In this document: positions 56,613 to 64,000 of the stretch, piece after piece
How the letters are laid out: the number at the start of each line of letters is the position of its first letter
Numbering within the stretch: position 1 is the stretch's first letter
From: Paraburkholderia madseniana
Lineage (GTDB): Bacteria; Pseudomonadota; Gammaproteobacteria; Burkholderiales; Burkholderiaceae
NCBI RefSeq assembly: GCF_009690905.1
Contig: NZ_VOSW01000001.1
Coordinates: 1-64,000, forward strand
Direction of reading: 5' to 3'
DNA length: 64,000 nucleotides
Position numbers and translations under genes: made by a program
The notes under the pieces: generated by a model
Databases searched by the model: none
What the model saw: the letters and a program-made list of their open reading frames with translations, nothing else
What the model was told of the DNA's origin: nothing

Positions 56613-57623
56613 TCACGAAATCAAACGGGTAAGTTCGTCGTGAAGCTCCTTTGAAAGCGACACGCCGTGCTCAACGCTGCGCTGTCGCGCATCGAATCGT
56701 CGCTGAGAGGGCAGACGCGCGCCCTGACCTACGATTCCTTCAAACAGAGTCTCGGCGCGCTGCAGGTTGTCCGTAGGGGCAGCGCCGGCGAAGACTGCAG
56801 GGTCGAAAGCGATGACGATTTCACCATGACAGGGGGCCGCGCCTACGTCTTCGTCAAAAGCCAGCGATTCCGGGCTGAGCATATCGCCAATTAACGGACC
56901 AGCCAGCAACTCAACCATCGCTGAGAGCGCGGAACCCTTATAGCCTCCGAATGTAAGCATGGCACCCCTCAATGCTTTATCGGGATCATCGGTAGCTTGA
57001 CCGTTTTCGTCGATCGCCCAGTCACTCGGGATCTTCGAGCCAGACCGCTTATGCAGCTCGATGTCGCCACGGGCGATTCTGCTCGTAGCCATGTCGAACA
57101 CAAACGGAAAGGGGCCTGGACGTGGCCAGGCGAACGCGATCGGGTTGGTTCCAAATAGCGGCTTGTTTCCGCCAGCAGGTGCTACACAGCTATGGGTCGG
57201 TGTCATGGCCAGTGCGGCTACGCCTTCAGCAGCAATTGCCTCGACCTCCGGCCACAAAGCGCTGAAGTGAAAGCAGTTGTTGATTGCCAGGGCCGCGATA
57301 CCAGATCTCTTCGCCTTTTCAACGAGTACTCGACTCCCCAGTTCAAAAGCAAGCGGAGAGAATCCGAACCGAGCATCGACTTTAACAAGCGAAGGCGAGA
57401 CATCGTTTATCTGCGGTTCGGCATCAGCATTGATTTTGCCCATCTTCAGCGTTTTTACGCATCCAATAAGGCGCCATACACCGTGTGAGTGGCAATCGTC
57501 CCGTTGACCCGCAACGAGTACCTTCGCCATCGCGTCCGATTGACGCGCGCTGAGTCCATTGGATGCCAATACTTCAAAGGCCAACTTGTGCAGGTGATCA
57601 AGTGAAAGAACTATTTCTGCCAT
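56613..57623 (-). CDS. Ldh-family imino acid reductase (delta1-pyrroline-2-carboxylate reductase-like)
   Basis: A 336-residue member of the malate/L-lactate dehydrogenase-like (Ldh2/DpkA) family. SHGVWRLIG near residue 46-54 includes the catalytic Ser-His. INNCFHFSALWPEVEAIAAEGVAALAMTPTHSCVAPAGGNKPLFGTNPIAFAWPRPGPFPFVFDMATSRIARGDIELH and FGGYKGSALSAMVELLAGPLIGD are nicotinamide-cofactor and substrate regions. Family members reduce delta1-pyrroline- or piperideine-2-carboxylate to L-proline or L-pipecolate with NADPH. Beside a Thr-type proline-racemase homologue, the second step of trans-3-hydroxy-L-proline catabolism is the best assignment. Confidence 0.88.
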   Translation of the reverse strand: MAEIVLSLDHLHKLAFEVLASNGLSARQSDAMAKVLVAGQRDDCHSHGVWRLIGCVKTLKMGKINADAEPQINDVSPSLVKVDARFGFSPLAFELGSRVLVEKAKRSGIAALAINNCFHFSALWPEVEAIAAEGVAALAMTPTHSCVAPAGGNKPLFGTNPIAFAWPRPGPFPFVFDMATSRIARGDIELHKRSGSKIPSDWAIDENGQATDDPDKALRGAMLTFGGYKGSALSAMVELLAGPLIGDMLSPESLAFDEDVGAAPCHGEIVIAFDPAVFAGAAPTDNLQRAETLFEGIVGQGARLPSQRRFDARQRSVEHGVSLSKELHDELTRLIS

Positions 57624-57777
57624 GTCTTCTGAAGTCCGTCTTTTATTAGTGGCCGCGCGGCCACGCGCATTCGATTTGTATCCAGCGTCTGGTGATGATC
57701 ATCGGGGACATCGCTACTGCGATCTCTTTGTCGACGATGGTGGAGTGTTCGCGGCCAGCTAATTGATCAGGCCGGCT

Positions 57778-58518
57778 TTACTTGGGCGCAATATCCCGTC
57801 GCACCCGCTTGATATGCTGCTCCACGTAAAACCCTGCTGCGTCACCATCGCCGCTCACGATTGACTCGTAAATAAGCCGATGCTCGGACGCATACAGGCG
57901 TATCCGTAGCGGATCGTAAATCGCGTCGTCCTTTAGCCGCTTCCACAATGGTTGATCCATTGTTTTCGCTACCTCGTCTGCGATCTTGACGAGCAGAGCG
58001 TCACCCGTCATGACCGCCAATTGCCGGTGGAACAATCTATCGCTGTTATTCCACAGCGCACGCTCTTCGAGATTGGTGATATCGTGAATTGTCTCCATCT
58101 CTGCAAGATATTGCTCAGCCAGGCGATCGCGCTTGCCTCGTGCGGCGGCTCGACGTGCGATTGCAGGTTCGAGGATGAATCGCGTTTCGAGCGTTCCCGT
58201 TGGACTGAAATCTGGCTCCGCGTTCTGAGTTCCATGATTGCCGTCGACGTTAAGCAAACGCTCAGAAGCTGCCGAGGAGACGTAGGTACCGGAATTCCGT
58301 TTCGTCACAACGAGGCCTTCATTCTGAAGAGCCCCTATTGCCTCTCGAACCGCAGGTCGGCCGACGCCATAGAGCGCTGCAAGTTCGCGTTCCGATGGCA
58401 GCCGGGACTCGGCCGCGAACCGTCCCGTGCGGATTTCTTCCTTGATCTTCTCCTCGACCTGCTCATAAATCTGCAGTGGTCTGAAATTCGATTCGAGATC
58501 CTGCCGTGTCGTACCCAT
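57778..58518 (-). CDS. GntR-family regulator (FadR/FCD subfamily)
   Basis: A 246-residue repressor. The N-terminal winged helix is YEQVEEKIKEEIRTGRFAAESRLPSERELAALYGVGRPAVREAIGALQNEGLVVTKRNSGTYVS. The C-terminal all-helical FCD domain is RFILEPAIARRAAARGKRDRLAEQYLAEMETIHDI ... DRLFHRQLAVMTGDALL ... EHRLIYESIVSGDGDAAGFYVEQHIKRVRRDI, where the D...H...H pattern usually binds a metal and small acid effector. The ATG at 58518 is preceded by GGAAGTGAG. It lies between the reductase and dehydratase genes, so it probably represses this island until hydroxyproline or a derivative appears. Confidence 0.92.
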   Translation of the reverse strand: MGTTRQDLESNFRPLQIYEQVEEKIKEEIRTGRFAAESRLPSERELAALYGVGRPAVREAIGALQNEGLVVTKRNSGTYVSSAASERLLNVDGNHGTQNAEPDFSPTGTLETRFILEPAIARRAAARGKRDRLAEQYLAEMETIHDITNLEERALWNNSDRLFHRQLAVMTGDALLVKIADEVAKTMDQPLWKRLKDDAIYDPLRIRLYASEHRLIYESIVSGDGDAAGFYVEQHIKRVRRDIAPK

Positions 58519-58775
58519 CTCACTTCCTTTCATTTCCTGACGCCCGATGCGCGGGAGTTCACCTGTCATTGACGGATAATTATCATACGTCGTGGCGACA
58601 TGATGCCATCTCCTGATGCGACCACGCATGAAGTGTTCCCCGTGGCTCGCACAAGGCAAAAAGGGCGGCGGCATCCCATTTCAGAATGCGCCGCGAAGGC
58701 ACCAAGGAGATGGGCCAAAAGGTGTCACGCCAGTGCGGCAGTTGCCGTCGAAGCAGCGCCTGTAATCTGCGCTCT

Positions 58776-59783
58776 CTACCGCACCAGGAACCCGTAGGTC
58801 AAAGGATCGCGCTCGTCGATCAACCACGTTCCGTAGCCGCAGATAAACGCATTCCCTTCGATCTCAGGAATCACTGCATCGAATTCACCGCATGTCGTCT
58901 CACTCAGCACGCGGCCCTTGAAGATCGTTCCGATGATCGACTCGTTCACGAGCGTCCCATCCGGGGGTAGCTTGCCACGCTGGTAGAGCTGGGCAACGCG
59001 TCCTGCGGTGCCGGACCCTGTTGGCGATCGGTCAACCTCGCGATCGGCGAAGATGCAGCAGTTCGCCTGAGTCGATCCCGGATGGCGGGGCGTATTCGAA
59101 ATGATCGTGCCGTAGAGCCCTCTGATTTCTGGAATCTCCGGATGAACGATGTCAAACGCTGCGTTAGTTGCCTGGGTGATCTCGTCGCCGAACTGCTTCA
59201 GTCGATCAACGTTGTTTTCGCCTACCGCCATATCGTACTGTGCGCCATCGACGTAGAAATAGAACGCGCCTCCGTAAGCGATGTCTCCGGACACGGGGCC
59301 GAACGTTGGCGTATTGACGGTGACGTCCTTTTTCCAGACGAATGACGGCACATTCACAAAACGCACATTCCCTGCATTTTCGCCGTCCCACTGGACGAAA
59401 GCTTCGAGGAATCCGCAAGGCGCATCGATACCCACACGCGTTTCTGGCGACGTGCGCTCAATCCACCCCAGTTCAACCGCTGCGGTGGCCAGCGCAATGG
59501 TCCCGTGGCCGCAATGGGGGCTGTAGTCCTTATTCTGCGTAAAGATGATGCCGAAATCCGCGCCTTCGGTCACCGGCTCAGTGAGGAAGCCTCCGTACAT
59601 ATCGGCATGGCCTCGAGGCTCCAGCATCATGGCGCTCCGCAACTCATCCGCATGCTTCTGGATCCACTCCCGCCGCTCCACGATGGTTTTCCCCGCGAGA
59701 CGCGGGAAACCATTGGTGATGATGCGAAACGGCTCACCACCGGTGTGCATTTCGATCGTGTTAAGTGTTCTGGTAATTCGCAT
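58776..59783 (-). CDS. proline racemase-family trans-3-hydroxy-L-proline dehydratase (Thr type)
   Basis: A 335-residue proline-racemase fold protein. MRITRTLNTIEMHTGGEPFRIITNGFP is the conserved start. The first catalytic Cys (C91) is in SPHCGHGTIAL. At the second catalytic position, racemases and 4-hydroxyproline epimerases have Cys (SPCGTGT), whereas this protein has Thr (T255, DRSPTGSGTAG). A Cys/Thr pair is the known hallmark of trans-3-hydroxy-L-proline dehydratases, which eliminate water to give delta1-pyrroline-2-carboxylate. GGAG precedes the ATG. With the adjacent Ldh-family reductase this makes a two-step route to L-proline. Confidence 0.88.
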   Translation of the reverse strand: MRITRTLNTIEMHTGGEPFRIITNGFPRLAGKTIVERREWIQKHADELRSAMMLEPRGHADMYGGFLTEPVTEGADFGIIFTQNKDYSPHCGHGTIALATAAVELGWIERTSPETRVGIDAPCGFLEAFVQWDGENAGNVRFVNVPSFVWKKDVTVNTPTFGPVSGDIAYGGAFYFYVDGAQYDMAVGENNVDRLKQFGDEITQATNAAFDIVHPEIPEIRGLYGTIISNTPRHPGSTQANCCIFADREVDRSPTGSGTAGRVAQLYQRGKLPPDGTLVNESIIGTIFKGRVLSETTCGEFDAVIPEIEGNAFICGYGTWLIDERDPLTYGFLVR

Positions 59784-59819
59784 AGATACTCCGTCTTGCT
59801 TACTATTTTCGTTGAGACC

Positions 59820-60941
59820 TTAGTTGCCGTACGTTACGACGGCGCCATCCTTGAATGTGTACACGGTCGTCGCCGAGCTTTTCAGATCATGATGTACGTC
59901 GAACGAGTACTCGCCGGCCACGCCGGTGTAGGCGGACTTGGCGAGTTGCGCACCAATTTTGGCGCGGTCGGATGTCGTGCCAGCCTTCACCATCGCGTCA
60001 GCCAACAGCTTCATGCCGTCGTAATAGCTCACGCCATACACCTGCGTATCGACGTTGAAGGTTGTCTTGTACTTTTTGAGGAACGCGCTACCTGCTGGCG
60101 TCTTGTCCAGCGAGACCCCGCCTTGGGAGCAATACGCATTCGTCGCTGCGGGACCTGCGATTTTGGCCATATCAGACGTACAGATTCCGTCGCCACCCAA
60201 CAGCTTCGCCCGCAAGCCGAGCTGACGCATCTGTTTGACAAGCGGGCCGCTTTGCGACGCGTAGCCACCATAGAAGATGACGTCGGGATTCGTCGCCTTG
60301 ATCTGAGAGAGGACACCCTTGAAATCGACGGCCTGACCATTCGTGTATTGCTGGTCGATAATCTTCAGCCCGCGTGCCTTGGCCACGCTCATGAACTCTT
60401 CGGCCACGCCTTGCCCGTAGGCCGACCGGTCATCCATGACTGCCGCTGTTTTCGCTTTAAGCGTATCGACGGCGAAATTCGCCATCGCACCGCCGAGTTG
60501 CCCGTCACTAGCTCCGATACGAAAGACTTCGTTAAAGCCTTGGAGAGTCAACGCCGGGTTTGACGCAACCGAAAGCATCGGGATGCCAGCGTTCTGGTAG
60601 AGCCTGGAGGCCGGAATCGCGACTCCGGAATTGTATGGGCCCAGAACTGCGGCCACCTTGGCGTCGACCAGCTTCTGCGCGACCTGCACCCCGATCCGGG
60701 GATCCGCCTGGTCATCTTGCGATACCAATTTGAATGTTACGCTTTTGCCGGAAATCGTTGTTCCGGCGCTATTCAGCTCGTCAACCGCCATGCGCGCACC
60801 ATTCTCGTTGTCTTTCCCCTCCGACGCCTGGGGGCCGGTCAAAGGCCCGGAAACTCCAACAAGAACAACCTCTTGGGCGCTTGCGCTGCCGAAGACGAGA
60901 ACTGCAGCGACCGTCATTGCCGAATAGACCAATTTTTTCAT
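59820..60941 (-). CDS. branched-chain amino acid-type ABC transporter substrate-binding protein
   Basis: A 373-residue LivJ/LivK-like periplasmic binding protein. The signal peptide MKKLVYSAMTVAAVLVFGSASA is followed by EVVLVGVSGPLTGPQASEGKDNENGARMAVDELNSAGTTISGKSVTFKLVSQDDQADPRIGVQVAQKLVDAKVAAVLGPYNSGVAIPASRLY, very characteristic of the family. The start is placed at the MKK codon (60941), with GGGGTG upstream. It is transcribed first, 36 bases before the dehydratase gene, so its ligand is probably the substrate of that enzyme. No permease genes are nearby. Confidence 0.9.
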   Translation of the reverse strand: MKKLVYSAMTVAAVLVFGSASAQEVVLVGVSGPLTGPQASEGKDNENGARMAVDELNSAGTTISGKSVTFKLVSQDDQADPRIGVQVAQKLVDAKVAAVLGPYNSGVAIPASRLYQNAGIPMLSVASNPALTLQGFNEVFRIGASDGQLGGAMANFAVDTLKAKTAAVMDDRSAYGQGVAEEFMSVAKARGLKIIDQQYTNGQAVDFKGVLSQIKATNPDVIFYGGYASQSGPLVKQMRQLGLRAKLLGGDGICTSDMAKIAGPAATNAYCSQGGVSLDKTPAGSAFLKKYKTTFNVDTQVYGVSYYDGMKLLADAMVKAGTTSDRAKIGAQLAKSAYTGVAGEYSFDVHHDLKSSATTVYTFKDGAVVTYGN

Positions 60942-61085
60942 CGCACACCCCAAGTGGTTAAAGTACACTGGACTCGATAGTGACCACTTTTGGTTCTATT
61001 TGCAACCATTGCAAAATAAAATCTCACAGGGGGTTTCCCCTGGCCGTAGGCGGTCGCAGAGCAGCGCCTGGGACCACGACCAAGA

Positions 61086-63329
61086 ATGATTGATCATTTG
61101 ACTATGACTACTTCAGACTCCCAAACTCCCGCGATCATCGGCTATGCAACCCCGTGGAGCGCACACGCTGGTCAGGAACTGGCGTTCAAAATCAGTTCGC
61201 GCGGCGCTCGCGCCTTTACGGCGACTGTTGAGCGCATAGATTGTTGTGACCCAAACCCCGATGGGCCTGGGATGAAACTGGTCCCGATCGATGTCCGGCT
61301 GCAAAGCACCTACCCAGGACAGGAGCAGCCAGTATTTCCCGGCTCCTGCGCTTACGGCCCGATGCCGGCTCTGGAGAACATTCAGCACATCAAGCTCTAC
61401 CTGACGGTTCAACCCACGCTTGAAGACGCTTCCCTCCAGACATTGGTCGCTCTTCAGAACCACGATGGAACGCATGGTGTAACGATCGCTCTCACTCGCG
61501 GCGAACTTGTTTTCCAGAGCCTCGCGAACGGGGAGCTGATCACAACAGGCGTACCTGTCGCAGCCGATCTGTGGACAAATCTGCAGATATCGATCGACCG
61601 TGACGGGCACATCCGGGCGATTAGCTCCGGTACAAACGCACGCGAAGAGGCATTCAGGAACGTGGCGGACTTTGAAGTGCCGTTCTCTGCCGCCTCGTTC
61701 GACGCTACTTCCGTGTGCTTTGCGGCTGTCTGGACAGGACACCCGGAGCACGCCTTCAACGGCTTCATCGAAAGCCCGGAGTTGCGCGCGCCCAGCAACG
61801 ATGCACGCGGCGATCAGCGCGAGGACATCCTGTTGGCACATTGGGACTTCACGCCAACGCTTGCTCACACGAGCGTACCGAACTGCCTTGATAGCGGAGC
61901 CCCGTTGACGCTTGTGAACGCACCAATGAGGGCAGTTCGGTCGTCGGGGTGGACCGGACGCGAGCTGGACTGGAAGCATGCACCGAATGAATACGCCGCG
62001 ATCCGGTTCCACGCTGACGACCTGTCGGACTGTGGCTGGCAAACGTCGGTACATCTGAAAATTCCGGCCGACATGGCATCGGGTGTCTATGGACTGCGCG
62101 TGGACAATGGAGAAGGGGTCGATACGATTCCGTTTTACGTCACGGTTGCGCCGGAGGGGAAGCATGCGCGCATCGCGTTTCTTGCACCCACGCTGACTTA
62201 CTTGGCCTACGCCAACAACGCTCGCGGAAATTTTTCGGGCGCGCTTGCCGATCGCGTGGACAAATGGGGCGGCTATCCTCACAACCCGGACGTCGTAACT
62301 GCATTTGGTACATCAACATACAACTCCCACAGTGATGGCTCAGGTATAAGCCTCTCCTCCCGCCTGCGCCCGATTCTCACAATGCGTCCAGGTTATCTGA
62401 CGTTCCTTGACGAGCATGGCTCAGGTCTGCGCCACTTCTCCGCGGACTCCCATCTGACCAACTGGTTAAGGGAAAAAGGATTCGAGTTTGATGTCGTTAC
62501 GGACGAGGATCTCGATGAGCGAGGCGTCGACGCGTTGAAGCACTATGACGTCGTCCTGACCGGCTCTCACCCCGAATACCATACCCGCCGAATGCTCGAT
62601 GCGTTCCTCGCCTATCGGTCTGCGGGTGGAAGCCTGATGTACCTTGGCGGAAACGGGTTCTACTGGAAAATCGGGCGCGCAGCGTCTGCACCGCATCTGC
62701 TCGAAATTCGTCGAGCCGAGGCGGGCATGCGGGTATGGGAAAGTCAGCCCGGTGAGTACTACAACCAGTTGGATGGCGAGTATGGGGGGATGTGGCGTCG
62801 AAACGGATTGCCGCCGCAAAAAGTTGCGGGAGTCGGGTTTACGGCGGAGGGAGATTTTCGGGGCACATTCTATCGCCGCACGCCGGCCTCGTTTGCCACC
62901 GAACATTCCTGGCTGTTCGCGGGGGTTAAAGCAGGAGCAGGAGAACCACTTGGAAACTTCGGCTTGTCTGGCGGCGGCGCTGCGGGCTTTGAAATTGATC
63001 AAACTGCGGCCGACCTCGGCACGCCCGCCTACGTGACAGTGGTCGCGTACTCCGACAATCACGACGCCAGTTTCGTGACCGTTCCCGAGGAGCTTCTCTT
63101 CAATCGAATGGTCGGCAAACCTAGAGTGCATAGCGGCATTCGAGCCCACATGATCTGCGGCTTCGGCCCGAGCGGCGGCGGACTATTCGCAGTCGGCTCA
63201 ATCTCGTTTCTCGGAAGTCTCTACTGCGCCGGTTATGACAACGACGTCTCGCAAATCGTCGAGAACTGTTTGCGCCGCTTTCTGGCCGTCTCCCACAGCT
63301 CCCGCAAGTTGCCCTTAAAGCAAGTTTGA
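61086..63329 (+). CDS. N,N-dimethylformamidase large (beta) subunit homologue
   Basis: A 747-residue protein similar over its length to the large subunit of N,N-dimethylformamidase. Residues about 100-230 look like a LamG-type beta-sandwich (ENIQHIKLYLTVQPTLEDASLQTLVALQNHDGTHGVTIALTRGELVFQS). The C-terminal half is the amidohydrolase-like core with ARIAFLAPTLTYLAYANNARG, FGTSTYNSHSDGSG and VVLTGSHPEYHTRRMLDAFLAYRSAGGSLMYLGGNGFYW. In the bacterial enzyme a mononuclear iron is held by two Tyr and one Glu. Y372, Y412 and E497 here fall at comparable spacing. No small-subunit gene is seen. Divergent from the hydroxyproline genes, it may cleave an N-substituted amide precursor. Substrate unknown. 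Confidence 0.85.
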   Translation: MIDHLTMTTSDSQTPAIIGYATPWSAHAGQELAFKISSRGARAFTATVERIDCCDPNPDGPGMKLVPIDVRLQSTYPGQEQPVFPGSCAYGPMPALENIQHIKLYLTVQPTLEDASLQTLVALQNHDGTHGVTIALTRGELVFQSLANGELITTGVPVAADLWTNLQISIDRDGHIRAISSGTNAREEAFRNVADFEVPFSAASFDATSVCFAAVWTGHPEHAFNGFIESPELRAPSNDARGDQREDILLAHWDFTPTLAHTSVPNCLDSGAPLTLVNAPMRAVRSSGWTGRELDWKHAPNEYAAIRFHADDLSDCGWQTSVHLKIPADMASGVYGLRVDNGEGVDTIPFYVTVAPEGKHARIAFLAPTLTYLAYANNARGNFSGALADRVDKWGGYPHNPDVVTAFGTSTYNSHSDGSGISLSSRLRPILTMRPGYLTFLDEHGSGLRHFSADSHLTNWLREKGFEFDVVTDEDLDERGVDALKHYDVVLTGSHPEYHTRRMLDAFLAYRSAGGSLMYLGGNGFYWKIGRAASAPHLLEIRRAEAGMRVWESQPGEYYNQLDGEYGGMWRRNGLPPQKVAGVGFTAEGDFRGTFYRRTPASFATEHSWLFAGVKAGAGEPLGNFGLSGGGAAGFEIDQTAADLGTPAYVTVVAYSDNHDASFVTVPEELLFNRMVGKPRVHSGIRAHMICGFGPSGGGLFAVGSISFLGSLYCAGYDNDVSQIVENCLRRFLAVSHSSRKLPLKQV

Positions 63330-63331
63330 AA

Positions 63332-63349
63332 GGCGCGGTTTTCCGCGCC
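63332..63349. terminator. GC-rich hairpin between convergent genes
   Basis: GGCGCGG (63332-63338) pairs with CCGCGCC (63343-63349) around TTTT, immediately after the dimethylformamidase-like stop and 10 bases from the next gene's 3' end. CTGGTTT follows on the plus strand. It probably terminates both transcripts. Confidence 0.6.
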
Positions 63350-63358
63350 CTGGTTTGC

Positions 63359-63961
63359 TTATCCAAACTTGACGAAATTGTGCACCGGCAGCGGGCCGCC
63401 CGGAATTTGAACTAACTTGCCCCCGGCTTCGAGCGACCCCAGGTCAATGCCGAAGAAACCGAACTGCTCGATCAATCCGCTCACCGCCGCTTTCGCCTGC
63501 GCGTCGTCTCCCGCGAAGAACAACACGCGGCGTCCGCCTTCGGCCTGCGGATCCTTCGAGAGAAGATGTGCCGGAAGATGGTTGAACGCCTTCACGACGC
63601 GTGCGCCCGGCACGAGTTCCGCGAAGATTCCGCTCGACGTCCGGCCATGCAATTCGGCCGGTTTGAACAGCGGCGGCTCGATCGGGTTGTTCGCGTCAAT
63701 CACGATGCGTCCGCCGAAGTCCGGCAGCCCGGCCAGGGCGGTCGGCAGCTTCGTCCAGTTGACGGCGACAAGGACGATGTCCTGCGCGGCCGCCTGTTCG
63801 CGCGTTCCCGGCGTGATCGAGGGGCCGAGCTCGCGTGCGAGGTCGGCGAGTGAGGCCGGGCCTCGGCTGTTCGCGATGACGGCTTTGAGGCCTTTGCCCG
63901 CCAGCGCTCTCGCGAACGCGGACCCGATGGCGCCTGCTCCGATGATACCGATGGTGCTCAT
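63359..63961 (-). CDS. NADP-binding oxidoreductase, F420-dependent NADP reductase-like
   Basis: A 200-residue protein of the NADPH-dependent F420 reductase (COG2085) fold. The Rossmann motif GIIGAGAIGSAFARALAGKGLKAVIANSRGP starts it, where the NSRG loop favours NADP. AAQDIVLVAVNWTKLPTALAGLPDFGGRIVIDANNPIE and VPGARVVKAFNHLP follow, and the C-terminal LIEQFGFFGIDLGSLEAGG is typical. In Burkholderia, which lacks F420 biosynthesis as far as is generally known, such proteins probably act on other acceptors. It appears to be transcribed alone. Confidence 0.88.
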   Translation of the reverse strand: MSTIGIIGAGAIGSAFARALAGKGLKAVIANSRGPASLADLARELGPSITPGTREQAAAQDIVLVAVNWTKLPTALAGLPDFGGRIVIDANNPIEPPLFKPAELHGRTSSGIFAELVPGARVVKAFNHLPAHLLSKDPQAEGGRRVLFFAGDDAQAKAAVSGLIEQFGFFGIDLGSLEAGGKLVQIPGGPLPVHNFVKFG

Positions 63962-64000
63962 AACGATGCTCCTGGTGAAGAGTGATCAATCAAGTGATAA

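Overview
The window looks like part of a Burkholderia/Paraburkholderia-type betaproteobacterial chromosome, quite possibly a secondary replicon. It has high GC with strong GC3 bias, which creates many long antisense shadow ORFs. It carries a DUF4148 protein, a Burkholderia-type rRNA leader, several LysR/GntR-controlled catabolic islands and a complete xylose locus. No insertion sequence, phage, CRISPR array, tRNA or replication gene was found. Species is not assigned. Layout, left to right. (1) 1-3.3 kb: the leader and promoter of an rRNA operon run off the left edge on the minus strand (16S should start immediately outside), divergent from an rpoD-type sigma-70 gene with a terminator-like hairpin in its leader. 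(2) 3.6-16.4 kb: a DUF898 membrane protein and an internally deleted M48 protease, then a six-gene minus-strand operon matching E. coli yfaA-yfaT-yfaS-yfaQ-yfaP around a bacterial alpha-2-macroglobulin with an intact thioester motif. (3) 16.9-21.1 kb: a probable lysine/pipecolate/2-aminoadipate degradation set (aminotransferase, FAD oxidase, antiquitin-type aldehyde dehydrogenase). (4) 21.3-22.7 kb: a scar of a type VI secretion cluster in which 5'-truncated tssA and tssM are joined head to head. (5) 22.8-34.4 kb: MaoC-like hydratase, 2OG-Fe(II) oxygenase, VOC protein, branched-chain-type binding protein, riboswitch-controlled cobalt transporter cbtBA with a divergent histidine phosphatase, and an operon in which an MFS permease lies between two paralogous alpha/beta hydrolases, one exported and one cytoplasmic, divergent from a LysR gene.

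(6) 34.5-39.6 kb: a four-gene AaeAB/FusC-type tripartite efflux operon whose first gene, an apparent MarR repressor, is reduced to 44 codons while a promoter and operator-like repeat remain. (7) 39.8-45.3 kb: a two-subunit molybdenum hydroxylase (IorAB type), LysR regulator and divergent aldehyde dehydrogenase. (8) 45.3-53.4 kb: D-xylose uptake and isomerisation (xylA-xylF-xylG-xylH) divergent from xylR and an aldose epimerase, with a striking 34-bp inverted repeat before xylA and hairpins between cistrons. (9) 53.5-56.5 kb: DUF4148 protein, polyamine-type binding protein, cupin and an MFS remnant. (10) 56.6-63.3 kb: a GntR-associated island that probably converts trans-3-hydroxy-L-proline to L-proline (Thr-type proline-racemase-family dehydratase plus Ldh-family imino acid reductase), together with an amino-acid-type binding protein and a divergent, stand-alone N,N-dimethylformamidase large-subunit homologue. 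(11) An NADP-binding F420-reductase-like protein closes the window.

Two themes cut across the regions. At least five gene remnants are recognisable (M48 peptidase, tssA/tssM, porin, marR, MFS), several of them clean internal deletions without a visible mobile element. A 35-bp dispersed repeat made of two inverted DnaA-box-like 9-mers occurs three times in intergenic DNA. The part most likely to hold undescribed biology is the hydroxyproline/dimethylformamidase-like island. The paired-hydrolase/MFS operon comes next.
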